A stretch of DNA of 64,000 nt from Meloidogyne chitwoodi (taxonomy: Eukaryota > Nematoda > Chromadorea > Rhabditida > Meloidogynidae), in NCBI GenBank assembly GCA_015183035.1, contig JACZZP010000006.1:248001-312000 (forward strand), in the 5' to 3' direction. Under the pieces are notes generated by a model. That model was not told the origin of the DNA and made no database searches. It saw nothing but the letters and a program-made list of their open reading frames with translations. Position 1 is the first letter of the stretch. Each line of letters begins with the position of its first letter. Position numbers and translations under genes: made by a program. Shown in pieces: positions 1-12,887 of the stretch.

Positions 1-3000
1 TGCGAAAAGCAATAAAAGAGAGAATAGAGAGAAAAAATGAAAAAGATTAGAGAGAGAGAAAAAAAGAAAAATTAAATAATAGAAAGTTTTGTTTTTTATT
101 AAAACTTAGTCAAAATGCCAGCGAGGAGTTTAATGAACAAAATGCCAAGGGACAAAATCTCCAAATGGCTTAAATTGCAAAAAGTCATCTCATTTTTATT
201 TACTTTACTAAAATAAATAATTACCCTAATTTTTGATCTTTAATTACTTTTAAATTATATTTTTATTCAAAATGATACAAATTAAGTAGTAATGTAAATA
301 CTTTAGGTATTTTAGTTTTTTTTCCAAAAATAAATCTAATTTTTACAGAACACTCCTTGCCATGTGATTGCCTTTTTTCTTCACATTTTCTCTTCCCCGT
401 TTATAAAATATAGATCATTATTGTTTGTTCAGTTCTCTAACTGTTGCTTTTTATTTAGCTCACTTTGTTGTCTGTTATAAAAATTGCGGTTTTGTCTAAA
501 AAAGACAGTTATTACAAACCAATACCTAATTTCTTAAATTTATTAGTCAACTCTTTTTTCCATCAATTTTTGTCAACGTAAAAGGACTTTGTTCTCATCT
601 TTATTTGGTTAAAATCTATAAAAGGATTCAATAAATTTATTTATCATAAAATAACCATAAATAGAAAGAAAAAAATCCTTGATTTTCCACAAAATACAAA
701 AACGACTAAAAGCGAACAAAATTAAAAAAGTAAAATTGGACTTTGGACTTTACCACGTAATATAAACGTGTTTGTAGGCTGTCAAATAGGTAGTTTTATT
801 CATGCTGCGTTCAAAAATATTTTCACTAGGAGTCTAAAATAGTTTTACAAGGCAATTCAAAAGTAATGAGACTCTACTGGTTTATGTAGTTGACACATTC
901 TTTGTTCTTCATCCTTTTTTCAAACGTATTATTTGTTTAGCCTTCTTTATTTGTTTCCTTATATTATATTTATTTAATGATCTCTGCCTTATTTCAACAT
1001 TTCTCTCTCTACTTTATGACGTTATTTTTCATAAGAGGATGTTAAAGAAATTAGAGAAAGAGACTTCAATTTTGACTTAATGTCTTTTTTCTTTTGTTAG
1101 TTATTTCATTTATTTGGTGTTTCGTATGTTACATAATGCAATTGTTTGCTTCTTTTCTTTTGTTCTCTTTTTCTCTAATTTTCTCTACTTTATTTACCAT
1201 TCCTTGGTTAAAAAATATTTCACATTTTACCTTTGTCCAATTCGATTGCGCTTACCCTAAAACACAATTCTACATTTATTTAATACATAGATCATTTTTA
1301 GATGGTTTTCTCTTTAAATTATTCTAATACATGGCAAAACCCCAATTGTTTTATTGTCGTTAAATTTATTTATCAACTTTGATTTTAATTTTCCTTGTGC
1401 ACATTTTGATTAACCCAAGTCACGTTAAATTTTTTTATTACTTCATTTTTATTATCTTATACTTTTTTCTACGCAATTTTTATCAATAATATGTAGCATT
1501 ATTAATTTTATACAGCAATTTTTGGCTATAACGCGATTTTACAATCAGCCACTATATAACAAAGCGGAACTTTTGAGTTTGGATTTTGCGGACTCGATAG
1601 ATTTGGAACGCTGTTCAGTTGTTAAATTCAGGTTTTTTTGTTTTAAGGGGTAACAGGGACAAAGTTTGAGAAATTAATAAACCAATTGATCCGGAGTTTT
1701 TTACGGAATATAATTTATATTTTCTTAGAATTTTCATTTTACACATTCTTAGAAATGTCAGGATCTTGACTTTAGTAAAATCATCTATTTCTCGATTTTA
1801 CTCTTTTTAGTGTCATTTTTATCCAACTTATTAGTTTAAAGCCTTCAACTTTACTATATTACGCAAACACAAATTGCTTATACCACACAGATAGTGACAC
1901 TTGTTGTTTTCCTTTTTAGCAAAAAATATTTTTAGTTTTAAACTCTGTTCGTTTCTGTTAATTTTGTGTACTTTATACTTTACTATTATTATTTTATTTC
2001 ATCATAATTACTAATTTTAACAATTTTCTTGAATGTTTTATTTTTCTGAACTTCCATCAACTAAATTATATAATGTAAACGAATTTATAGGTGTTTTTGA
2101 CATTATAATTTGTATTGAACAGACTCAACATCGAAATTTAGGATTGTAGAAATAAGCAAGAAATTCAACCCTTTAAAATTTTTAAAAAATCAAAAAAAAT
2201 TCAAATTAACCACTTTCTTTCTTCTCCTTAACTATAGAAGACGTACTTTGTTCTTTTTAAATAAAAATATGTCAAGATTTTTTGTCTCAATATTCAATCT
2301 CTTTTTTCCTCTTATTAGATCTCTTCACAAACAGACACAAACAAATAAATAGTTTTTTTTGGTTTTCATTTTTAGAGGGGTTTAACTATGCTTCTCTTGA
2401 TTAGAGGGAAGAAAATAATAAAGAAATGTGTAAAAATGAAAAAAAGAAAAGAAAATATAAATTGTGATCAATGAAATTATGTGAAGGGTGTAGGTAAGAA
2501 AAAAGTTTTTTTCCCTCTTCCGCCTTTTTTTCTCTTTTTTAAAAGCTTCCTTTAAGCATATTTGTTTGTGTGGCTTTTGGCTTTTCATTTCATTGATAAA
2601 AGCTTTCACTTTGATTCTTTTGTATTTTTGTTTGTGTATTGAGAATTTTTTTAAGCCTATTAATTGTGAATTATGTTCATTTTTTGGATTGTGATTTTTT
2701 ATTTTTTTTTTTAAATTTTTTAAAAAGATTAAATTGTGGGGAAGGAAACCCACAAAATTTTTCCTCCTAAAAATTTAATTTTTTAAATTTATTTAAATTT
2801 TATTTCAAAGAAAAGATTTCAAAGAAAAGACGGGGTGATTTGCTTGCTTCTACCACCTTCACAATCATTTGAATTTTCTAAATTTATTTTGCTCAAATTT
2901 TCTCGCTCAATTTATAAGACTTATAGTTAAACGTTGGACCTTATTTTGCAGGTTTTCTTTAATTAAAAATTTTTTTTTTAATTTTTTACTTAAAAAAACC

Positions 3001-4065
3001 CATTAGTGCATTTTAATGCATAGAACTTTGTCTTTTTTCTTTAATTTAATTTTAACTTTTTTTAATTGAAAAAGTACAAATATTTTTGTTTGTGTTCCAG
3101 ACACATAGTACAAACATAAAAACATTTGTTTACTTTTTTTTAATTTTAAAAATTTTTTCTTTTAAATTTTGCCCTCATAAAAACAACAAAATAACGCCTG
3201 ATTACCTTCTTTTTTTCTCTAATTTTTTTCAAAAATCTTTGCCTCATTTAATCATTCGTTTTAATGTTATAACACGTGAATCTTTTAATATATATAACCC
3301 CTTCTTCTAAAATATTTTTTAATTTATTATTATATTTTATTTCTTTTACTCCCCGAAAATTTTTGTTCGTCGATCCAATTTTTCTCTTTTTTCTTTTTTC
3401 TCTCCCCACGTTGTACATTAAACCATCTCATCATCATTTTATTCAAAAAACAATTTTTATCTTTGAAACAAACACATTTTTGGAGTGTTCTTTGTTGTTG
3501 CGTTGATAATAAATAAGAGAAAAGAGGGGGAGAGAAATGTTAAACAGAATATTGTTGGACTCGAGTCTTACTAAGAATTTATTTAAGAGAATTAACAAAA
3601 ATTGAACTCTGTTCTATCCAAAAAATATCAAAAACGGTTTTTAGATTATTTACTCGGAGCTGTTAAGGTTTTGTTGAAAATTTGTTAGAGAAAAGGAAAA
3701 TAGTGCAACTTGTGTGCATTCTCTTAGAGAGACTTTCTCTGACTTTGCGAGTTTGCTTCTAATTTATTTATTTTATACTCTAATGTTCTTTTTTATAATT
3801 TTCTTTAAATTAATTAATTTTTCTTCCTTTTAATTTTATTTTAGTGTCAGCAATAATTTATTTAATTAATTTTAATATTAATTTAATTTTTTGCTTATTA
3901 TTATTTTTTGACGCGCCGCCTTATTTTATTTTATTCATTAAATTATATGATCATCAAAATTTAATTTTTATTATTTTTTTAGCAAAAAAATTCTCCAAAT
4001 AAAATTATTTAATTAAATAAAAGGAGAAAACAACACTTTAATTATTTTAAAAATATTTTTTAAAA
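1..4065. other. Intergenic, AT-rich; no gene recognised
   Basis: Both strands hold only short Phe/Leu/Lys-rich open frames of the kind AT-rich DNA produces by chance. I could find no splice-consistent chain of exons, no known domain and no tRNA. The right end (about 3500-4065) probably contains the promoter and 5' leader of the gene that starts at 4066, but no defined element can be named. Confidence 0.6.
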
Positions 4066-5476
4066 ATGGCTTTGACTTTACCTTTACACTTTTTTGATGG
4101 ACTTCGTCGTCTATTGCCTCCACGCTTCTCAACTAATCCTTCTACAAGTGAACAAAATCGACTTGTTGAAAATTTAGCGGCTTATTGCTCAATTTTTGAT
4201 CAGGTTTTTTTAAATTTTTTAAAATGGTTTAGTCAAGGTTTTGGGCTCTTTTTCCCTTAAACTACGCTTTTTGGTTGATTCCTTATTTGTAATTAGGTTG
4301 AAATTCAAAAGGGATCCGGTGGTCGAGGGGATAGTATGTAGAAAATTTATTTGATGTCCCTGGGGTTCGAGTCCGTTTAGTGGTGTAATTTTTAAAAATC
4401 AAGATTATGAATAGGAAAAATCAAAATTAATTTTTTTATTGTAATTAAAATTGGGTAAAAATCCGAAAATAAATTAAACAGTAATGTTTTAATAATTTTA
4501 TTTATTTTTAATACAGATTCGTTGGCGTCGCGTCTCCAAAACATTCAAACGTTCATTCGATACGCGATTGCGTCGTTTTACTCGTATAAATGTTCGTTGC
4601 TACAATGGACTTGCACAAATGTGTGAAGAATGTGAGAAAAGTGCTTCTATTGGAGGAAGAGGTTTTCTTTTTAATTTTAAAGTTTTGATTTTTAAAAATA
4701 ATTTTTATTAGAAGGCTGCCTAGATTGGCATCCTCATGCTAAACTTGTTGTTGTCCAAATGGGACCAAATGAGTTAGGAATTGCTGTCGATACAAAGATG
4801 CGTCAAGAAGATGTGCGTGCTCTAGTTCAATTGCTAGCAGTATTTCGCCATTCTGTTGAGCAATTGAGTATGGATTCGCCTATTATTGAACTGCTTGTTT
4901 CACAGGTTTTTATTATTTTAAAGAGTCTAAATTTGGCAAAATACTTTAGATTAATCGAAAACAAATGAGTATTCTTTTGAATATGCTAAAAAATTCTTGT
5001 TCGTTTGTCTCTTCTCCATGTAAAAATAGCCAAATAGATGGTGGTTATTCTTCTGCTCATGATTTGGTTAGAGTGCCACCTCCGCAAAGCATTCCTTATG
5101 GACCTTTCTTTTCTAATTTGAAAAAGTTGACTATTACTTCACAGGTTTCTTTTTTAATTTTTTAAATTTAAAATTATTATTTTCCATTCAGTCAAATCAA
5201 TTGGAACATCTGTCCCGTCTACTCACTTACGCAGTCAGTGTCGACTTTCTTTATGAGACTTCAAATATTGATTTGCTTTGTCTCAAAGTTTGCATAGGAA
5301 GAGGCCAGTGGTCAATGCAAAAACCCAGTATTCGTCTCTTTTGTCATGTTACACGTTTTCGTCAATGGACAGAAGCAGGTTCTTTGGGTGAACGTTATTT
5401 TCAACAATTTAGTGATTCTTCTTCTCATTATTTTGGTAATAATGGAAGAGGAGGAGGAGGAAAATATAGAATTTAA
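4066..5476 (+). CDS. Unrecognised nematode protein, about 325 aa, five exons
   Basis: Five exons join in frame: the first ends in FDQ (4203), the second starts IRWRRVSKTF (about 4517), the third starts near 4712, the fourth begins with INRKQMSILL (about 4952) and the last runs from about 5192 to the stop at 5476. All junctions have GT donors and TTTAG or TTCAG acceptors. Composition is normal for a globular protein, with many Arg residues in the second exon, a Leu-rich fourth exon (LKKLTITSQ) and a Gly-rich tail. The opening residues (LPLHFFDGLRRLLP) and scattered leucines slightly resemble nematode F-box proteins, but no F-box can be demonstrated. No signal peptide or membrane segment is visible. 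The function is unknown. The exon chain is well supported because codon use and frame are kept across every intron. Its first intron carries a tRNA-like element at about 4311-4385. Confidence 0.72.
4311..4385 (+). repeat. tRNA-like element in intron 1 of the 4066 gene
   Basis: An A-box-like stretch (TGGTCGAGGGG, from about 4319) is followed 35 bases later by a perfect Pol III B box, GGTTCGAGTCC (4364-4374), then a T5 run. The acceptor ends do not pair convincingly, so this is a tRNA pseudogene or tRNA-derived repeat, not a functional tRNA. It has the same orientation as the host gene. Confidence 0.6.
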
Positions 5477-7634
5477 ATTAGTAAAAAATCAAATTAAAAA
5501 GCTTTAAATGTAGCTAAAAATAATTAAAAGCTTAAATCAAATTTATATTTTGATTTTTGTTGCTAATTCCTAATTAAATTAGTTATAAAATTTTTAAAAT
5601 TAAATTTAAAAGTTATTTTACTAAATAAATGCCTAAAAATGTTAAAAATTTTGTTTATTATCAAAAGGGACTCGAACGGGTTCGAACCTTCGTCCTAAAA
5701 TTGTGAAACTCCACTTAACCACAGAATACATTTTTGTTTAAATTGGTTAAAAGTGTTTTTAATTTTTTCCTTTATTAAATAAAAAAATTTTGCAACTCCA
5801 AATTTTAGAAAACATGAATTTTGATTTAAAAAAAGACAAATTTAATTGGGAATTTTTTAAAATTTCAAGTGGTTTTCCACTTTTATATATTTTGGATATT
5901 TTTTTATTGTTTTCCCCCGATCAATTAGTTTATGCCATTGATAATAATAATAATTTTTTTAAATATGTGCGATATTTTTTTCTTTTAGATTTTTTAAAAA
6001 ATGTTTACTCTAGTAGTAATAAGAAATTTTAAGTTTTACTACACATACACATTTGTGTTTTTAGATAATTAAATTAAACTTTTTCAATGTTTTGTTTTTA
6101 ATTTTTTGATATTTTTTTGTATTTTTTAAAAATTTTGGTTGACTGACCATTTTGAAATTTTACCATTTTGAAATTTTACCAAAATGAAATTTTACCAAAA
6201 TGAAATTTTTTCGAAAATGAATTTATTAATTTTTAAGAGCTTTTATTTGCTATTTAAAAAAGAAATTAATTAAATTAAATTGTTTTTCCCCTTTTAATAA
6301 TATAAAATAATCTCATCATTAGCAGTAATTTTGATTTGTAAAAATCTAAAAATATATTTTGTTTTTAATGTTTTAGGAATAATCTTACATTTTAATTTCT
6401 TCTCAAATTTAATTTTAAAATTAATTTTGTGCTCAAAGTTTTAAATAAAATTGAATAAAAATTTAGAAAAATATTTTTTTTAATTTTTAAAATTTATTCT
6501 AATTATAAAGACATCCTTATATAGAGACACAAAACTTAAAAGAGTTAAGAAACTCTTAGTTAGTCCCCTCAAAAGTGTTTTTTCCTTCCAAAAACGCTTT
6601 GGGACAGTAAACTCCCGTTAGAAGGACACCTATATCTCTAGAAAATGTCCAAATGGAATTAACTGAAATTTTAATTTTTAGTTAAAGAGGGTTGTTAGAG
6701 TCTGAGAAAAATAATTTTTTTAATTTATTTTATTTTTCTAATTCTTTTTAATTTTTTTTTTCAATTTAAAAGTGAAAATAGGCTGATTAAAAGGGAACAG
6801 ATGATGCTCTTTTTTAAATAAATAAATATATAAATTTTCTTTCATATTTTTTCTTTAATAAAAAAATAAAAGATTGAGACATCTGTTCCAAATTAAAAAA
6901 AAATTACATAATTTTTTTCTTTCAAAAAAAAAATTATTTTTAAGGGTAGAGAGAACGCTTTTTTGCCTTGTGAACGCATTTTAGTACTTTTCCCTTACTT
7001 AAAAATTTATAAAAAAATTTTTCTTTTTCTCAAAGCTTTTTAAAATTAAAAAAGCATTTTTCTTCTTCTTATTTTTAATCAATTTAAATTTATTTTAATT
7101 CGATTAAACAACTGTTTTAGTATTTTAGAAAATAAATTTTATGTGGGTGTTAAGGAATATATTTTATTTTTTTTTAAAATTTTTTTCTCTTTTTTACTTG
7201 TTTTTTGTTCAAAAATGAACGTTTAATCTGTTTATTTTATTTTTTTGATATTCTGGAATTTTTAAACTTAAAAAGATGTTTTTAAGTTAGAGAAAAAAAA
7301 TAGTAGGTATTTAGTAGAGAAATTAGAGAAAGAACACTTGGCAATTTATTTTTAAAATTAAAAAGAGAATATTTGTGAGGGGGTGAGTTTAGCCTTTTTA
7401 TATTGTTTTTATTAATAAAAAAATTTCTAATAGAGATTTTTTTTAATAAATTTCAAAAATGTTGTTTTTAGCAGAGGAAGTGATCTCCCCTTTTTTATTG
7501 ATCAGTCTTTCCTTTTTTTATTTTTTAAAAGGTTTTGATTTTTTTTATGATAATTAACCTTCCCTTTTAAATTAAATATAAAAAATTTTTTTAATTAAGA
7601 TAAAATAAAAAAAAATAAATATAAGTAGTAGTGT
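5477..7634. other. Intergenic, AT-rich, with one tRNA-like element
   Basis: No gene is supported; the 80-codon frame at 5790-6032 is AT-rich and has no partner exons. The stretch holds the tRNA-like element at 5665-5730 and, at about 6140-6215, four short repeats of the type ATTTTGAAATTTTACC / AAAATGAAATTTTACC. Related CATTTTG-type words recur in introns near 9224 and 12301. Confidence 0.6.
5665..5730 (-). repeat. tRNA-like element, intergenic
   Basis: Read on the minus strand, an A box (TGGTTAAGTGG) lies 5' of a perfect B box (GGTTCGAACCC), and T4 follows the element. The acceptor stem does not close, so a working tRNA is unlikely. Confidence 0.6.
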
Positions 7635-10292
7635 ATGCCCACAACCATTTCTGTTAGTCCAGCCGTTCCGGTAAAATATTTTTTTTTATTTTTTTAATAT
7701 TTTAAATTATCTGAATTTAATTAAAAAATTTTTTAATATTCTTTATTTTAATTAATTAATTTAAAATTAAAGGACAAATTAGTAGTGAATGGTGTTGACC
7801 TTGTTAATGAGAATGAATTGTCTCCTTCACAGCATAGGTTGAATTAATTTTATTTTTTTAATTAATTTATTTTTTTAATTAAAAGAGAGCTTCAACGCTA
7901 TATTGATGCGAATGCGCATTTGCTTGGGTTTCTAGATAAGGAGAAGGAAGAGGAAGAGTTAAAGAAGAAATATCATGCTCAAGGCGAACCGTGGGACATT
8001 CACCGATCGGTGTTATTATTAAAAATTGTTTTTTCGGAAAACATTTTTATTTTCCGGAAAACTTTTTTTTTTCCGGAAAACATTTTTATTTTCCGGAAAA
8101 CTTATTTTTGGTTTTCCGGAAAACATTTTTATTTTCCGGAAAACTTATTTTTGTTTTTCCGGAAAACATTTTTATTTTCCGGAAAACTTATTTTTGGTTT
8201 TCCGGAAAACATTTTTATTTTCCGGAAAACTTATTTTTGGTTTTCCGGAAAACATTTTTATTTTCCGGAAAACTTATTTTTGTTTTTCCGGAAAACACAG
8301 TTTTCAAACAAATAACACATATATTCTTACAATCAGAATCCAAGCAATGGTGTTTCATCCAGTAGTGGCAACAAAGGTTTAACAAAAGGAGGAATAGAAA
8401 ATTTAGGCTCTTCCGCCTATGGAACAGAGAAAAAGCAGCAACAACAACAACCACCATACTCTCCATTTGGTGATTTATTAGATTATCGTCCTTCTTCAGC
8501 TACTCAATCATTAAGTATTGGAACTCCTCTTTCAATTTCTGATTATTATGGAGGACAGGGTGGAAAAAGAAAAGGAGTTAGTTGGTCAGATGTTGTGGGA
8601 CCTGACCATGCAATTGCTGGTGATATTACTCCTACTACTACAACAGACACAACACTACAAAATATGCCTGCAAGATCATATTCGGTTAAAAAATGCTTTC
8701 AAAAATATTTAAAATAATTTCCGGAAAATTAGGAGTATAAATTTCCGGAAAATATAAATATTAAATTTTATTTTTATAGCCAAATTACTATCAACAACGT
8801 AGCGAAGGAGATTTAAATAATTCACCTTATGGCAGAGATGACTATTATTCTGCCCCTGCAGAAATAGGAGAGAAAGGTCGACCAACATTTTCTTCTAGAG
8901 ATAACAGCCCACAACCTCCACGTAGTGGATATTATACAGGGAGTGGTTCACCTTGGCCAATTGGAACTTGGGAACATGGAAATTGGGACAAAAGTAAAGA
9001 TAAACAGTCAAAATGGCAGGACTTTCCTAAAACTGATTTGCCAACATATTCTGCTTTGCCTCGAAGTATGGACGATTTTAATAGATTTCAATCACATGAA
9101 CATAGAGAAGAACAGTTAAGAAAAAGCCAGGAAAGAGATGAAATAGTCAAATTTTATGGTTACGGAGATCACAGAGTTTCTGGGTTGGAAATGAAACCAA
9201 AACGCTGGCAAGGGGGAGAAGTGACATTTTGAAATTTTAACATTTTGTAATTTTTACATTTTAAGGTTGTTACTGATCCAAAAATTATGTTGAAATCGAT
9301 AAAACCTAGACGTCTATTTTATTCTCCAATTGGTGATGGAGTGGTTAGTAATTACCCATTTGATCAACACTAAGTTGATCAAATGGGTGTTTTTTAAAAT
9401 TTTATTTTCTCTAAATTAGGTTGAAGCAGATGGAATAGAGATGAAATATCCACCTCGAGATCTTACTCCACGTCGTTATGAATACCACCAGAAGTTTACA
9501 GAATATGATCCTGGTGCTCCAGGTCTGAGGGTCAGCGAAAAAACATGGCATGAAGGAGGTATTTTTGAAAATTTTATTAAATTTTGTTCCTTTTTAGGAG
9601 ACGATAGCGGACCACAGGGGGCTACTTTACAAAGTTGGCCTCAAGGTCCATATGCTGGAGATGGTGATCATGGAAGGAGAGGACCGCCTAAGGGTGTTGA
9701 TGATGATGGGAGAGGTAAACAAGGCCCTCCAGTTAAATGGCCTGCTGATGATTTTGATGATGGAAGAGGAAGGAAAAGGCCGAATGATGACGATGGAGAT
9801 GATGGAAAAAGAGGAAAGGGGTAAAAAATATAATTTTTGGGGAAAAAGGGGGTCGTGGGTTCGAATCCGCTCGAGGGACTTTATTTTTTATTTAAATTTT
9901 TTAAAGACCTGGAGATAGAGTCAGACCTTTGGACAAATTTCCACTACTAGGCGATGATGATGGAGGCTTTCCCAAACGTAAAGGAGATGATTTGGGTGGA
10001 CTAGGAGGGAAGGGAGGTCCTTATGTACCTTCAGACAATTACGGCGGTAAAACTCCAAGAGAAGGATGGCGAATTGAATTTATATCAAATCCACGTGAAT
10101 GTATCAATATATATGGGACTGATACAATTACTAATGTAAAAATAAAATTTAAAAAAAAAATTTTTTTTCATTTTTTAGATTTTCGATTTGGAGGATCACA
10201 CCCCAAAAACAATAACTACAATAAAAGAAACGTACTCACCAGCACCTCCAGATCTTCCTTTAAAATTGGAAGAAAATGAAAATAAAAAGTAA
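7635..10292 (+). CDS. Unrecognised protein with acidic/Gly-rich low-complexity middle
   Basis: About ten exons join in frame. The first (ATG at 7635, MPTTISVSPAVP) leads to a Glu/Lys-rich helical segment near 7920-8020. A large intron follows that carries the CCGGAA array. Then come a Ser/Gln-rich region with KKQQQQQPPYSPFGD (about 8335-8690), a Trp/Lys-rich block (PWPIGTWEHGNWDKSKDK), a compact segment with RRLFYSPIGDGVVEADG (about 9315-9435) and an Asp/Gly/Lys/Pro-rich stretch (9600-10060). A more ordered C-terminus contains GWRIEFISNPRECINIYG and ends at 10292. No signal peptide, membrane segment or known domain is visible. The pattern of small conserved-looking blocks between disordered linkers suggests a scaffold or cytoskeletal protein, but that is a guess. 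Intron junctions are consistent, including the one at about 9220/9266. The start is the least certain part. Confidence 0.62.
8036..8300. repeat. Tandem array of TTTTCCGGAAAAC palindromes
   Basis: Twelve copies of CCGG within TTTTCCGGAAAAC, plus one degenerate first copy, are spaced by about 21 and 23 bases alternately, so the true unit is about 44 bases and contains two palindromes. The array lies in an intron of the gene starting at 7635. It creates long but meaningless open frames in all plus-strand frames. Two more copies lie in the next intron (about 8719-8750). Confidence 0.9.
9351..9389. repeat. Perfect short inverted repeat in an intron
   Basis: ACCCATTTGATCAAC is followed, after a few bases, by its exact reverse complement GTTGATCAAATGGGT. 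The hairpin fills most of a roughly 77-base intron of the gene starting at 7635. Confidence 0.85.
9849..9878 (+). repeat. B-box half of a tRNA-like element, intronic
   Basis: GGGTTCGAATCC matches the Pol III B box and T-arm, with a T6 run about 20 bases downstream. No convincing A box lies upstream, so only the 3' half of a tRNA-like unit remains. It sits in the intron between the KRGKG and DRVRPLDK segments of the gene starting at 7635. Confidence 0.45.
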
Positions 10293-10650
10293 AAGAATAT
10301 AACATCGAAAAAAGAATTTTTTCAAAAAATTTGAATTTTTTAAAGTTAGAGAGTATTAAAAAAGAGAGAGTGTGAGAGAAAAAAGAATTAAAATTTTTAT
10401 ATTTAACCAAAAATTCTCAAATTTTTATCAAAGGTAGATAACACTATGAAAAATAATTATACAAAATTTCAGGACTCTAGGTTAAGATTAGACCGTTTTA
10501 TAGTCGTTCGCGCCTAACAAATCTGCGCCCAAAGTGAATATAAATTTAATTAAATTTTTTCTAAAAAAATTTTTTTAATTAAAAATTATTTAAATAAATT
10601 AATTTTAAGCTACAATTATCTTAATTTAATTTTATTCTTTTATTTTTCCA
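10293..10650. other. Convergent intergenic spacer
   Basis: This separates the plus-strand gene ending at 10292 from the aminoacylase gene ending at 10651. It is AT-rich. It contains a pair of GC-rich words, CGCGCC and TCTGCGCCC (about 10509-10533), that also occur together at 44350-44385 in an unc-45 intron. No gene is seen. Confidence 0.6.
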
Positions 10651-12887
10651 TCAATTTATTTCAATTAATTTTGGTTTTTGTTCAAATTTTTCCAAATTTG
10701 CCAAACGCGGAATTATTTTTGTATAAAGCCTAACACCTTCTAAAAATACTTTTTCATTTAAATACTCATTATGATCATGTAGAAGAATAGGTGTATTAAT
10801 CATTGGAGAAAAGCCAATGGCTGGAATTCCTACCTTAAAATTTAAAAATTAAATTTGGTCGTTTCGGCGCAAGTCCCCAAGGCAAACTTTGTTCCTTTTT
10901 AATCAATAACTTTTTTTTCTTTTTTAAATTAAAAAATTATTTTTGTATCAATCGAAAGCTCTAATTGTGCGGAACATTTTTCTTGAAAAGACTGAATCAA
11001 TCCAATCATTCATTAAAATATTAAAGAAAGAAAAGTGCTGAAAATTGTCATTTTTCGTGTTTATTAGGCTATATCTTTTTATTAAATGGTCTGATTGGGT
11101 CAATCCTTATTAAAAAAAATCTACACAATTAGAGCTTTAGATTGGTATAAAAATAATTTTTAAATTTTGAAAAATAAAAAGTTGTCGGCAAAAATAGCAT
11201 AGGTGCAAGCTCTCCGCGCCGAAACTACTTATTCCTTTATTTTTTTAAATTTTACCCCACGGCAGTAGCGTGCATCAGTTCCACCAATAAATATTTCTTT
11301 TTTAATTTTGCAATTTCTAAAAATAAAAAAAAAATTTAAATTTTTTAGAATAAATTTAACTCTTCTTTAAAAACTTGTGTCAAAGCAGACCACCAAGGAT
11401 CAGAATTTTCTGTGTTTGTTAATATTCGTTTCATACCTTTTTGAATAAATTCACAACTAACACCTTCTCCTGCAGTTTTACACCAATTTTTAATCATATT
11501 TTCTATTTCCTTTAAAAAAATTTTTTTTTAATTTTTAAAATTTTACATTAAAATTGTCGGTAGGTGTTAATCGCATGTCAAAATCTGGGGAAAAAATTAA
11601 TTATATTTTGTATTTTACTCTATTTTTCTAACTTTATTTAAATATTATTTATCTATAAAAGGTATTTTACTCATAATGGCAAAACAGACAAATTTGCCTG
11701 TTTGACCATTTTGTCCATTGACCATTTTGTCCATTGGGCGTTTTTTGTATTTTTGTGTTTTTTATTTTTAAACATTTTCAGTGTATTTTTTTGTGTTTTT
11801 CCAATTTTAAAAAGAACAAACATGCAACAAATTCAGATGGAATAACATTTGTTTGTACACCCCCATCCACTTTAGTTAAGTTAATACTGGTCACATCACC
11901 CAAAGTTAATTTATTTGAATTTTCCTCCAACATTTTACGTTGTTTTTCACGAAATTCATTGGCAGATTGAAGAATTGATGTCTTTAAAAATAAAATTTGA
12001 AAAATAATTTATTTTACCAATTTTGGCCCAGCAGAATTTTCAATAAAACGAGAGCCATGTCCAGGAGATCCAGGACAGATTATTTTAAACCCTTTTAAAA
12101 ATTTTATTTTAAAATTAAAAAAAAATTTTTTTCTAACACCAAACACAACGTTCTGCGTAAAATAAGCGATAAGTATCATCTTCACTTGCTAACCCTTCAT
12201 CCAAAACAAATCCAACATTAAGTTGTTTAAACCGATCGGTTTGTACAAATTTTTCCATTCCGTCATGACCACCAATTTCTTCATCTGTGAAATTTGGACA
12301 TTTTTAAATTTTACCATTTTGAAATTAAAAAAAACCTGGTCCCCAAAGTATATGAATAGTTCGCAGAAACGGTTTATTTCCATTTGATTCAAAAATTGTC
12401 CGCAAAGCCTCAACATATTGAACACCCACACATTTCATGTCCTATAAAAAATAATTAAATAAAATTTAAAATAAAATTACTTGAGCTCCCCTAGCAAAAA
12501 TATTTCCATTATAGTCTTTAAATGCTTCATAAGGCTGATATTTCCATTTATCTAAAAAAGTGGGTACAACATCAGTATGACAATAAAATAAAATTGAAGG
12601 CAATTCGGGTAAATTTCCAATTTTAGTCATTCCAATTAAAGGCTTTTTGGCAACACACTGAGAGGGGAAAAGAATTAAAAATTAAATTTAAAAAATACTT
12701 CATATTCCCAACAATTAAATCCTCCAATTTCATTGGCATATTTAAAAAGAAAATCTCTACAGGCATCTTAAATTAATTAAATTAATTTAAAAAAAATAGA
12801 AAAAAATTTACAGTAATCAGGATTTGGTTGTTCCGTATTTATTCGCAAAAATTCTCTAAATTTTGTTACAGCAATATTTTCTGTCAT
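10651..12887 (-). CDS. ACY1: Aminoacylase-1 (M20 metallopeptidase family)
   Basis: Cytosolic zinc hydrolase that deacetylates N-acyl amino acids. Read on the minus strand, it starts [17 protein letters not shown] (ATG at 12887) and continues through small exons in the standard M20 order. These include the metal site [13 protein letters not shown] (about 12565), RGAQDMKCVGV (metal-bridging Asp), [13 protein letters not shown] (catalytic and metal-binding Glu pair), then [19 protein letters not shown], a linker with [11 protein letters not shown], the segment [12 protein letters not shown] and, near the end, [12 protein letters not shown] with the last metal-binding His. The stop is at 10651. 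All residues expected for catalysis can be read, and the length (about 400 aa) suits the family. One intron (10861-11225) is filled by a foldback element. There is no signal peptide, in keeping with a cytosolic enzyme. Confidence 0.9.
10861..11225. repeat. Foldback element with TTTCGGCGC ends in an ACY1 intron
   Basis: About 365 bases bounded by GTTTCGGCGC and GCGCCGAAAC. Arms match imperfectly for much of their length: for example AATCGAAAGCTCTAATTGTG on the left faces CACAATTAGAGCTTTAGATT on the right. No open frame for a transposase is present, so it is a MITE-like non-autonomous element. Relatives lie at 14369-14421 and 50031-50387. Confidence 0.8.

Noticed and set aside
1094..1327. 77-codon plus-strand frame, Phe/Leu-rich
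   Set aside because: Composition is that of T-rich DNA, with no partner exons or family resemblance.
1409..1432. TTAACCCAAGT, resembling part of the nematode SL1 leader
   Set aside because: Only a partial match, with no donor site or Sm site arrangement following, so no SL RNA gene can be claimed.
2382..3506. Frames of 74-123 codons on both strands
   Set aside because: Lys- or Phe-rich, overlapping on opposite strands, no splice-consistent neighbours.
7920..8466. Long overlapping frames with repeated FRKTFLFSGK and PENIFIF segments, both strands
   Set aside because: They are translations of the CCGGAA array in an intron; all frames are open because the unit lacks stop words.
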